From assembly GCF_013340845.1 (NCBI RefSeq), contig NZ_AP020335.1:1116001-1180000 (forward strand): DNA of 64,000 nucleotides, in the 5' to 3' direction. A program made the position numbers and the translations under genes. Origin of the DNA: Hydrogenovibrio marinus. Its GTDB lineage: Bacteria > Pseudomonadota > Gammaproteobacteria > Thiomicrospirales > Thiomicrospiraceae. A model generated the notes under the pieces. The model made no database searches. It was given only the letters and a program-made list of their open reading frames with translations, and was not told where the DNA came from. Of this stretch, positions 54,180 through 64,000 are shown one piece after another. Position 1 is the first letter of the stretch; each line of letters begins with the position of its first letter.

Positions 54180-55151
54180 ATGGTATTTTCACCAGAAGAA
54201 GTAGCGTCACTGATTGCAAATAAGCAGTGCTTGGCGGTCATGGGGCCGACAGCGTCCGGTAAAAGTCGCCTTTCTATGGCGTTGGCGCAATGTTTGCCGG
54301 TTGAAATTATTAGTGTTGACTCTGCGCTGATTTATCGCGGAATGGATATTGGTACCGCCAAACCTACGGAAGAGGAGTTGCAACAAGTTCCTCATCACCT
54401 GATTGATATTATGGAGCCAACGGAAAGTTACTCTGCTGCAGATTTTGTTGATGATGTTCATCGTCTTGTTCCAGAAATCTTCTCTCGTGGACGGATTCCT
54501 TTATTGGTAGGCGGGACGATGATGTATTTCAATGCATTGCAAAAGGGTATGGCAAAGTTGCCGTCGGCAGACGAAGCATTACGAGAGACGTTGTTTAAAG
54601 CATGGGAGGCAAATCCAGAAGAAATGCATGCGAGGCTAGCTGAGGTTGATCCGGAAGCGGCAGAGAGAATTCATGCGAATGACTCTCAGCGATTAACGCG
54701 TGCGCTTGAAGTTTATGAATTGACTGGTAAACCTTTAAGTGAATTGCAAAGAACAGAACAAAGCGAAGGGTTGACGGCGTTTCATCTAATCAAGGTGGCC
54801 TTAATGGCAGAAGATCGTGCTAAATTGCATGAGCAGATTGCAATCCGTTTTCAACATATGATTGATCAGGGCTTCTTGGCGGAAGCGGGCTGCATATTTC
54901 AGATCCCCGATATTCATGCCGACCTGCCTTCTGTAAGAAGTGTTGGTTATCGTCAAGCATGGTCTTTCTATAAAGGCGAGTATGGTTATCAAACTTTTTT
55001 TGATAAGGGTATTGTGGCAACTAGGCAGTTAGCGAAACGGCAAATCACTTGGTTGAGAAAGGAAGTTGTGGATTTGACGATAGACCCGTTTGAGACAATA
55101 TTGGAGCAACAAATAGCGGAAACCTGTCAGCTATTGAAAAATGCAATTTAG
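54180..55151 (+). CDS. miaA: tRNA dimethylallyltransferase
   Basis: Adds dimethylallyl to A37 of tRNAs reading UNN codons. It has 323 residues. P-loop GPTASGKSRLSMALAQ, ISVDSALIYRGMDIGTAKP and PLLVGGTMMYF are the family pieces, and later AIRFQHMIDQGFLAEA and VRSVGYRQAW. It starts four bases after the mutL stop, so the genes are translationally linked. hfq follows with its own promoter region. Confidence 0.97.
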   Translation: MVFSPEEVASLIANKQCLAVMGPTASGKSRLSMALAQCLPVEIISVDSALIYRGMDIGTAKPTEEELQQVPHHLIDIMEPTESYSAADFVDDVHRLVPEIFSRGRIPLLVGGTMMYFNALQKGMAKLPSADEALRETLFKAWEANPEEMHARLAEVDPEAAERIHANDSQRLTRALEVYELTGKPLSELQRTEQSEGLTAFHLIKVALMAEDRAKLHEQIAIRFQHMIDQGFLAEAGCIFQIPDIHADLPSVRSVGYRQAWSFYKGEYGYQTFFDKGIVATRQLAKRQITWLRKEVVDLTIDPFETILEQQIAETCQLLKNAI

Positions 55152-55331
55152 TTTAATTTTCGTTTAGAGTTTAGTCTATCAGGGATTGCTGTTTACCTTT
55201 GCAATTACGATATGTTATGATTTTGCAAGCTATGTGCGCGCAAATCCTTTAAATGAACGGATTCGCCCATGGCGGAAAATAAAATACAAACAATATATAA
55301 TGCAAGAAAACTCTGAAAACAAGGAATAATC

Positions 55332-55595
55332 ATGGAGAATAAAAAAGTGACCAAAGCTTTGCCGATTCAAGACCCGTACCTAAATGCGCTTAGAAAAGAA
55401 AAAATCAGCGTAGCGATTTATTTGGTAAACGGCGTTAAGCTACAAGGTCGTATTGATTCATTCGATCAATTTGTCGTATTGTTGCGCAGTAATGTGACGC
55501 AAATGGTTTACAAGCATGCAATTTCAACGATTGTTCCTGCTCGCGATCCTAAAGCTTACGAATTCGATTCTTCAGATTCTTCCGCAGACGCTTAA
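55332..55595 (+). CDS. hfq: RNA chaperone Hfq
   Basis: An 87-residue Sm-like hexameric RNA chaperone pairing small RNAs with mRNAs. [20 protein letters not shown] and [19 protein letters not shown] are the Sm1 part, and [14 protein letters not shown] the Sm2 part with the conserved YKHAIS. The acidic C-terminal tail ([10 protein letters not shown]) is shorter than in E. coli (102 residues). AAGGAATAATC precedes the ATG. A 180-base upstream gap should hold a promoter. Confidence 0.98.
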   Translation: MENKKVTKALPIQDPYLNALRKEKISVAIYLVNGVKLQGRIDSFDQFVVLLRSNVTQMVYKHAISTIVPARDPKAYEFDSSDSSADA

Positions 55596-55646
55596 TTCCT
55601 TGTCGACAGAAATTTATCCCATCTTTAAAGGAGCTTTCAAATAACC

Positions 55647-56945
55647 ATGGAGTTATTTGGAAGGCTCGAACAACGTGAACTTGAAAAAGCCGTTTTGGTT
55701 CACGTTGATTTTTATCAAGAATCAGACCGCGAAATACTAGAAGAGTTCTATGAACTCGTTGATTCCGCTGGCGCTGAAGTCGTTGAACTCATTACCACTA
55801 AGCGTCAATCACCTGACCCGAAATACTTTGTCGGTAAAGGTAAGGCAGAAGAAATCAAAAATGCCGTTGAGGTTCATGAAGCCGATGTGGTGATTGTGAA
55901 TCATGCTTTGTCACCCGCCCAAGAACGCAATTTGAGTAAATATCTTGATTGCCAGGTATTAGACCGTGTTGGCTTGATTTTGGATATCTTTGCACAACGA
56001 GCTCGTTCACATGAAGGTAAGTTGCAGGTCGAATTAGCGCAACTAAAGCGCATGGCAACTCGTCTTGTCAAAGGTTGGTCTCACTTGGATCGACAAGGTG
56101 GTATCGGAGCCAGAGGGCCAGGGGAAACTCAGCTAGAGACTGATAGACGTTTGATTCAAGGCAAAATTAAGCAACTTGAAACACGCATTGAAAAAGTCCG
56201 TCATCAGCGTCAGCTTGGCAGGCGTTCACGTAAAAAGTCGGATATGCCGACGGTTACCATTGTCGGATATACCAATGCAGGGAAATCCACGCTGTTTAAT
56301 CAGATGACTCAAGCAGGGGTATATGCAGAAGATCGCTTATTTGCGACCTTGGATGCAACTTTGCGAAAAGTAAGGTTGCCAGGGGCGGGTTCAGTTATTT
56401 TTGCGGATACGGTAGGGTTTATCCGTCATATCCCTCATGATTTGGTAGCGGCATTTCGTTCAACATTGGAAGAAACCAGTGAAGCCAATTTGTTGATTCA
56501 TTTGGTTGATGCGTCTGACCCCCATCGTGACGAGAAGATTGCAGACGTATTGGATGTTATCAAAGAGGTAGGTGCGGAAGATGTGCCTCAGTTGCTGGTG
56601 TTCAATAAAATCGATTTGCTTGATCCTCCCGTTGCACCTCATGTTGATCTGAATGACAAACAGTTACCAGAGCGCGTTTGGATATCCGCACAAGACGAGC
56701 AGGGTATAGAGTTGATGCTTGATGCTGTTGCCAGTTATTTCAGAGGCAAATTCGTTACGGTCAAATTGACGTTGGATGTAACTGCTGGGAAGAGACGTGC
56801 AGAGCTTTATACCCTTGGCACGATTTTGGACGAAGGATTTGATGAGCAAGGTAATAGCCAATTCACGATGTGCTTAACCGAGCAAGAGTGGAAAGCAATT
56901 CAAGGTTGGCCTGAAGTCAAACTTGCAGAGCTACAAGATCAATAA
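55647..56945 (+). CDS. hflX: Ribosome-associated GTPase HflX
   Basis: A 432-residue Obg-type GTPase that splits stalled ribosomes. The N-terminal HflX domain (VHVDFYQESDREILEEFYEL) has the linker GPGETQLETDRRLIQGKIKQ, G1 is VGYTNAGKSTLFNQM, G3 DTVGFIRHIPHDLVAAF, G4 NKID. GGAGC precedes the ATG 51 bases after hfq. Length and motifs are standard. Confidence 0.97.
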   Translation: MELFGRLEQRELEKAVLVHVDFYQESDREILEEFYELVDSAGAEVVELITTKRQSPDPKYFVGKGKAEEIKNAVEVHEADVVIVNHALSPAQERNLSKYLDCQVLDRVGLILDIFAQRARSHEGKLQVELAQLKRMATRLVKGWSHLDRQGGIGARGPGETQLETDRRLIQGKIKQLETRIEKVRHQRQLGRRSRKKSDMPTVTIVGYTNAGKSTLFNQMTQAGVYAEDRLFATLDATLRKVRLPGAGSVIFADTVGFIRHIPHDLVAAFRSTLEETSEANLLIHLVDASDPHRDEKIADVLDVIKEVGAEDVPQLLVFNKIDLLDPPVAPHVDLNDKQLPERVWISAQDEQGIELMLDAVASYFRGKFVTVKLTLDVTAGKRRAELYTLGTILDEGFDEQGNSQFTMCLTEQEWKAIQGWPEVKLAELQDQ

Positions 56946-57035
56946 GCCGAATCTGGTTTTAAATAAGAATAATTGATGACTTTTGTGGTCATTGAAACTA
57001 AAATATCGAATCTATTTCAATTTCTGGAGAAAAGA

Positions 57036-58232
57036 ATGGCGTGGAACGAGCCCGGTAAACCAGGACAAGATCCATGGGGAAATAACTCGAACGGCCCTAA
57101 TAAGCCTAACGGACAAAAACCCGATCCTGACTTAGATGAACTGCTTAAAAAGCTGCAAAACTTCCTCGGTGGTGGAGGGAGCAAAATGGGCGGTGGCTTT
57201 AATGCCAAAGGCGTCAGTTTTGCAGTGATCGTTGCCATCGTTGTATGGTTGCTGAGCGGTATCTATACTGTTGACTCTCCAGAAAGAGGTGTTGTTAAAC
57301 GCTTCGGTGCTTATGTTGGGCAAACCACAGCTGGTCTACATTGGCATCTTCCATGGCCGATTGAAAGTGTGACACTCGTCAACGTCGATCGTATCCGTAC
57401 TGCTGAAATCGGCTACCGTACTGATTCGCGTCGAGATGGAAACGTACCTTCCGAATCTTTGATGTTGTCGAAAGACGAAAACATCGTCGATATCAAAATT
57501 GCGGTTCAATATAAAGTCAGCGACGCTAAGAAATATCTTTATGATGTTTCCGACCCTGATATGACGCTTCGTGCACTGACTGAAAGTGCGTTACGTGAAG
57601 TGGTTGGTCAGAATACGATGGATTTTGTGCTGACTGAAGGTCGTGATGAAGTTGTTAATAAGGTCAAGGTAATTACTCAGAAGAACCTTGATAAATACGA
57701 AACAGGTTTATTCATTACCTCTCTTAACTTACAAGATGCTCAGCCACCTGAGCAAGTACAAGACTCTTTTGCAGACGTTGTAAAAGCACGTGAAGATAGA
57801 GAGCGTTTAATCAATGAAGCAGAAGCCTATTCGAACGATATCTTGCCTAAGGCAAGAGGTAACGCGGCGAGACAAATTGAAGAGTCGCGCGCTTATCATG
57901 ACTCTGTGATTGCACGAGCTACGGGGCAAGCCAGCCGTTTCGACAGTATTGTCGCCGAGTACAAAAAAGCGCCGAAAGTAATGCGTGAACGTTTGTATAT
58001 CGATGCAATGACCAACGTACTTGAAGCTACATCAAAAGTATTTGTTGGCTCTAGTTCAAGCAATAATTTGCTATATCTACCTTTGGATAAGATGATTGGT
58101 AACTCAGCAAAAGTACCTTTCAAACCAGCTGAAAATGTTTCTTCTTCGAAGCCTACAACCTCAACTCAGGAAACGCGTCCAACCCCTCGGACGAATATTC
58201 GTGAATTGTTAAGATCAAGGGAGCTGCGTTAA
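57036..58232 (+). CDS. hflK: HflK, FtsH-regulating SPFH protein
   Basis: A 398-residue membrane-anchored SPFH/band-7 protein, partner of HflC and modulator of FtsH protease. The start MAWNEPGKPGQDPWGNNSNG is typical; I prefer it to an earlier ATG because TGGAGAAAAG stands upstream. One span (about 62-80) follows a Gly/Asn/Pro-rich cytoplasmic stretch, then SPFH (ERGVVKRFGAYVGQTTAGLH) and a helical segment with DVVKAREDRERLINEAEAY. Ends one base before hflC. Confidence 0.97.
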   Translation: MAWNEPGKPGQDPWGNNSNGPNKPNGQKPDPDLDELLKKLQNFLGGGGSKMGGGFNAKGVSFAVIVAIVVWLLSGIYTVDSPERGVVKRFGAYVGQTTAGLHWHLPWPIESVTLVNVDRIRTAEIGYRTDSRRDGNVPSESLMLSKDENIVDIKIAVQYKVSDAKKYLYDVSDPDMTLRALTESALREVVGQNTMDFVLTEGRDEVVNKVKVITQKNLDKYETGLFITSLNLQDAQPPEQVQDSFADVVKAREDRERLINEAEAYSNDILPKARGNAARQIEESRAYHDSVIARATGQASRFDSIVAEYKKAPKVMRERLYIDAMTNVLEATSKVFVGSSSSNNLLYLPLDKMIGNSAKVPFKPAENVSSSKPTTSTQETRPTPRTNIRELLRSRELR

Positions 58233-58233
58233 G

Positions 58234-59091
58234 ATGAGAGCCATTTTATTAGTAATCGCTGCAGCTGCAGTTTTATTGGGAATTAGCACACTTTATACGG
58301 TTCAGCAAGGGCAAACAGCGCTGTTATTCCGTTTTGGTGAGATTGTTGAGAGTAATATCAAGCCTGGCTTGCATTTCAAAATGCCGATTGTGAACAATGT
58401 GCGTAGTTTCGATGCTCGTCTACAGACTTTGGACGCTGCACCTGAACGTTATTTGACGAGTGAAAAGAAAAACTTGATCGTTGATTCATTTGTTAAATGG
58501 CGTATTGCTGATGCGAAGCGTTTTTACACGACAATGAACGGTGATATTCGTTTGGCGAATATGCGCTTGGCACAGATTATCAAAGATGGCTTGAGAGCTG
58601 AATTTGGTAGCCGTACCGTTCAGGAAGTTATTTCACAAGATAGAAACTTAATCGTTAAAGATATTCGTAAGAAAACTGCTGAAGCTGTTAGTTCTTTCGG
58701 TATTGATTTGGTTGATGTTCAAATCAAACGTGTAGACTTACCTCAAAATGTTAGTGATTCTGTTTATAGAAGAATGGAAGCAGAACGTAACCGTGTTGCC
58801 AAAGATTTGCGTTCTCAAGGTTCTGAAGCAGCTGAGAAGATTCGTGCTGATGCTGATAGACAACGTACAATTATATTAGCGGATGCTTACCGTGATGCTG
58901 AAACCATTCGTGGGGAAGGGGATGCAAAAGCCGCAGATATCTACGCAAAAGCTTACTCAAAAGATGATGAGTTCTATGCGTTCTATCAAAGTTTGAATGC
59001 ATACCAGCAAGCGTTTAAAGATAAGTCTGATGTAATGGTAGTTGACCCTAAGTCGGATTTCTTTAAATACTTCAACCAACAGAAAAAATAA
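58234..59091 (+). CDS. hflC: HflC, FtsH-regulating SPFH protein
   Basis: A 285-residue partner of HflK. An N-terminal span (residues 3-22) precedes QGQTALLFRFGEIVESNIKP and the rest of the SPFH domain, then a coiled segment with RADADRQRTIILADAYRDAE. The two proteins form a large periplasmic cage on FtsH. The start codon directly follows hflK, and an intrinsic terminator follows the stop. Confidence 0.97.
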   Translation: MRAILLVIAAAAVLLGISTLYTVQQGQTALLFRFGEIVESNIKPGLHFKMPIVNNVRSFDARLQTLDAAPERYLTSEKKNLIVDSFVKWRIADAKRFYTTMNGDIRLANMRLAQIIKDGLRAEFGSRTVQEVISQDRNLIVKDIRKKTAEAVSSFGIDLVDVQIKRVDLPQNVSDSVYRRMEAERNRVAKDLRSQGSEAAEKIRADADRQRTIILADAYRDAETIRGEGDAKAADIYAKAYSKDDEFYAFYQSLNAYQQAFKDKSDVMVVDPKSDFFKYFNQQKK

Positions 59092-59108
59092 TCAATTAAG
59101 TTTTAAAT

Positions 59109-59137
59109 AAAAAAGGTGGTGTTATACCACCTTTTTT
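59109..59137 (+). terminator. Intrinsic terminator after hflC
   Basis: GGTGGT and ACCACC around GTTAT, with As before and Ts after; it could act in both directions. Confidence 0.85.
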
Positions 59138-59150
59138 GTGGAAGGGATTT

Positions 59151-59339
59151 ATGTTGGATAATGTGCTGATTAGTGCGATTGCTCTAGTATTTATCTTTGA
59201 GGGTTTAATGCCTTTTGTTTTCCCCCATTTTTGGCAAAAAATGATGTTGGAAGCAGTGAAGTTGACCGAAAAGAAAATACGCCTGATGGGTTTTTTCAGT
59301 TTGCTGATCGGCATGGTGATTTTATTTTTACTTGCCTAG
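59151..59339 (+). CDS. DUF2065 small membrane protein
   Basis: A 62-residue protein of two membrane spans, MLDNVLISAIALVFIFEGLM and MGFFSLLIGMVILFLLA. It is the DUF2065 (YjeT-like) protein regularly found between hflC and hisZ or purA in gammaproteobacteria. GGAAGGG precedes the ATG at 59151, and an earlier GTG start is less likely. Function unknown. Confidence 0.88.
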   Translation: MLDNVLISAIALVFIFEGLMPFVFPHFWQKMMLEAVKLTEKKIRLMGFFSLLIGMVILFLLA

Positions 59340-59388
59340 AAGTTAAGGCTTCTCAGGCGAATCGTTTTAAAAAGAAAGAAAGAGTTCA

Positions 59389-61912
<2,524 letters not shown>

Positions 61913-61929
61913 GTGTTTTCCTTGTGAAA

Positions 61930-61960
61930 TAAAAAAAACCGCCTAATGGCGGTTTTTTTA
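61930..61960 (+). terminator. Intrinsic terminator after purA
   Basis: AAAACCGCC and GGCGGTTTT around TAAT, with As before and Ts after; bidirectional for the convergent regulator gene. Confidence 0.9.
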
Positions 61961-61968
61961 TAAGTATG

Positions 61969-61987
61969 AAAATCTACCAGGTTGGGG
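61969..61987 (+). repeat. 19-bp dispersed repeat, copy 11 (A type)
   Basis: AAAATCTACCAGGTTGGGG, between the purA terminator and the convergent end of the CheY-like gene. Confidence 0.9.
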
Positions 61988-62008
61988 GTAGTTGATTTTT
62001 ACCTAACC

Positions 62009-62365
62009 TTAAATCACTTTTCGGATGATGCCTGGCAGTTTGACAGGATCAAAGGGTTTTACAATCCAACCAGTGGCGCCTAGTTTTTTGCCCTGATCCT
62101 TCATTTCACGACTGGCTTCGGTTGTCATCATCAATACTGGCGTAAATTTGTAATTTTCTTCTGCCCGAACCTTTTCGAGAAACTCAAGTCCGTTCATGAC
62201 AGGCATATTGATGTCTGAAATAATGACATCAAATTGTTCTTGTTTCGTCGCATCAAGCGCTTCTTGACCATTGGAAGCCAAGGTGAGCTCGAACTCCGAA
62301 CTCAAAACCATTTCAACCAGCTTCCTCATGGAAGGGGCGTCATCTATGTAAAGAATTTTATTCAT
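62009..62365 (-). CDS. CheY-like single-domain response regulator
   Basis: A 118-residue receiver without output domain. From the ATG at 62365 it starts MNKILYIDDAPSMRKLVEMV. The phospho-acceptor is the Asp of VIISDINMPVMNG, then MMTTEAS and the Lys of VKPFDP. A longer frame extends over the ppiD promoter and is rejected. It resembles chemotaxis-linked PilG/CheY-like receivers; no chemotaxis genes are adjacent, so the partner is unknown. Divergent from ppiD. Confidence 0.93.
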   Translation of the reverse strand: MNKILYIDDAPSMRKLVEMVLSSEFELTLASNGQEALDATKQEQFDVIISDINMPVMNGLEFLEKVRAEENYKFTPVLMMTTEASREMKDQGKKLGATGWIVKPFDPVKLPGIIRKVI

Positions 62366-62543
62366 AGTCTGTTGACTCTTTGTGAGTGCATTTATTTTTA
62401 CTTTTATACTACGTAATTTTATCACGTTTGTCTGCGGCGATGACTGTAAGGTTATATCAATGAAATTAATATGAAACCCAGTCGATAGCCTGATAAAATA
62501 GCCACTTTCAAGTTTAATTACATCAGAAAATAGGTTGTCCGTA

Positions 62544-64000
62544 ATGTTACAAAGCATTAGAGAACGCGCGCAAGGATGGATTGCGTGGATCATCGTAGGT
62601 TTGATTATTATCACATTTGCGCTTTTCGGTATTCAGGAATATGCACAAGGTGAGAAAAAAACAGCTGTAGCAGTCGTGAATGGTGAAGACATTACTGCAA
62701 CAGATTTTTTGAAATTATACCACCGACAAAAAGCGCGTTTGCAGCAACAGTTTGGTGATATGTACGATCAAATCGTAAAAGACGATCAGCTAAGAGACCA
62801 GGTTTTGAACGCTTTGATTGAATCATCAGTCGTTGAGCAGTGGGCAAAATCGCACAATATGGCGATTACTGATGCTGAATTGTCGATGGTTATTCAGTCT
62901 GCAAAAGTTTTCCAAAAGGACGGAAAATTTGATCAAGCGACTTATGAGAATATCCTGAATCGCAATGGATTGACTGTTGGTGGTTTTGAGCAGGAACAGC
63001 GTGATTTCTTGCTTGAGAACCAAAGTCGTCAATTGACTGCTATTTCTCAGATGGCGCCAGAAAGTCTTTTCAAGCAGTTGGTGGATCTTCAATATCAGCA
63101 ACGTAAAATGAATTATTTGAGAATTGATCAAAAGCCTTTGATGAAAATGGCGGTGATTTCTCAAGACCAAATGCACAGTTATTATGAGAAACACAAGCAA
63201 CAGTATGTGATTCCTCAACAAATCAGCATTGATTATGTATTGTTATCGGAAGATGAGTTGTCCGAAAAAATCAAAGTTACTGATGATGCTCTACAAGCCT
63301 ATTATCAAGACAATAAAGATCAGTTTACTGAGCCAGAGCAAAGACAAGCTAGCCATATCCTGATTCGTATTGATGGCAAAACAACAGCTGAACAGGCACT
63401 GAAGAAAGCACAAGATATTCGCCAACAAATCGAGGCGGGAGCCGATTTTTCTGAGATGGCGAAGAAGTATTCTCAAGATCCAGGGTCTGCTAAATTAGGT
63501 GGTGACCTAGGTCTTTTCCAGCAAGGTATGATGGTGCCAGCGTTTGATAAAGCTGTGTTCTCGATGAAAGTGAATGAGATTAGCGAACCCGTGAAAACTA
63601 ACTTTGGTTATCACTTAATCAAATTGACAAAAATCGAACCTAAGCGCACCAAGTCTTTTGCAGAAGTGAAAACGGATGTGGAAACGATGTATCGTAAGAA
63701 GCAGGCTGAAAAAGAATACTTCGAGTTGCAGGATAAACTGAACTCAATCTCTTATGAACAGCCAGATACATTGGAGCCTGCAGCGGATGCGGTTGGCATG
63801 GATGTGAAAACGTCAGAACCGTTCTCAAAAGCAGGTGGTGTTGATGAGTTGACGCAAAACCCTAAAGTCATTAAGGCGGCATTCTCTGAAGAAGTTATGA
63901 AGGGTAATAACAGTTCTTCGATTGAACTGTCACCAACATCTTCGGTTGTGATTCGCGTTCATAAAGTCATTCCTACTAAACAACAAGCATTTGATGACGT
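62544..64000 (+). CDS. ppiD: Peptidyl-prolyl isomerase PpiD/SurA-like, 3' end cut by window edge
   Basis: The first 485 codons of an inner-membrane periplasmic folding chaperone. The start MLQSIRERAQGWIAWIIVGL and the one span to ALFGIQEYA are typical of PpiD, which in E. coli has 623 residues. A SurA-like N-terminal chaperone domain (VNGEDITATDFLKLYHRQKA) precedes a parvulin domain (ASHILIRIDGKTTAEQALKK, GGDLGLFQQGMMVPAFDKAV, FGYHLIKL). The gene continues beyond the right edge. Divergent from the CheY-like gene across about 180 bases. Confidence 0.95.
   Translation, partial: MLQSIRERAQGWIAWIIVGLIIITFALFGIQEYAQGEKKTAVAVVNGEDITATDFLKLYHRQKARLQQQFGDMYDQIVKDDQLRDQVLNALIESSVVEQWAKSHNMAITDAELSMVIQSAKVFQKDGKFDQATYENILNRNGLTVGGFEQEQRDFLLENQSRQLTAISQMAPESLFKQLVDLQYQQRKMNYLRIDQKPLMKMAVISQDQMHSYYEKHKQQYVIPQQISIDYVLLSEDELSEKIKVTDDALQAYYQDNKDQFTEPEQRQASHILIRIDGKTTAEQALKKAQDIRQQIEAGADFSEMAKKYSQDPGSAKLGGDLGLFQQGMMVPAFDKAVFSMKVNEISEPVKTNFGYHLIKLTKIEPKRTKSFAEVKTDVETMYRKKQAEKEYFELQDKLNSISYEQPDTLEPAADAVGMDVKTSEPFSKAGGVDELTQNPKVIKAAFSEEVMKGNNSSSIELSPTSSVVIRVHKVIPTKQQAFDD

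Noticed and set aside
62366-62614. N-terminal extension of the CheY-like protein
   Set aside because: It runs over the ppiD promoter and start; the receiver fold begins at MNKILYIDD.

Overview
The window reads as a stretch of chromosome from a free-living gammaproteobacterium. The gene order tsaE-amidase-mutL-miaA-hfq-hflX-hflK-hflC-hisZ-purA is the classic gammaproteobacterial block. The RegB/RegA pair, the endonuclease-type MutL, the moderate G+C content and the many membrane and regulatory genes suggest a sulfur-oxidising Thiomicrospira/Hydrogenovibrio-like organism. That taxon is an inference from overall style; no 16S rRNA or tRNA gene is present.

Layout. 0-15 kb is mostly core: metG (3' end cut by the window edge), a STAS protein with a receiver-PP2C-ATPase partner-switching regulator, apbC, dcd, a DUF3108 protein, purN, purM, then divergently a DUF2066 protein, hda, a TlpA-like thioredoxin, a PilZ protein, rlmJ and ylqF. 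15-41 kb is more accessory: a universal-stress protein with a Na,K-ATPase-like P-type pump, two EamA exporters, DUF808, a choloylglycine-hydrolase-family amidase, a TetR/CMD pair with operators, RegB/RegA, DinB, a class IV aminotransferase with a 45-residue membrane protein opposite a MocR regulator, an alkylsulfatase-like lipoprotein, an SLC13 permease opposite an AraC regulator, a TetR-controlled DUF4395/YciI operon, small hypothetical genes and a decayed gamma-glutamylcyclotransferase-like gene. 41-64 kb returns to core genes: MarR/VOC pair, proS, trhA, dgt, a frameshifted amidohydrolase, a CPA1 antiporter, queG, then the tsaE-to-purA block, a CheY-like regulator and ppiD (cut by the right edge).

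The most unusual signal is a 19-bp dispersed sequence, AAAATCTRCCAGGTTGGGG, present 11 times in both orientations (about one per 5.8 kb). Eight copies are intergenic, one supplies the stop codon of a gene, and two lie inside reading frames (queG, tsaE). It is neither tandem nor a hairpin, and looks like a genome-wide signal such as a DNA-uptake sequence or protein-binding site. Other points of note are a receiver domain whose phospho-acceptor Asp is Glu, several clear palindromic operators, a RegB-type kinase with a cysteine at the redox position, and two broken genes.
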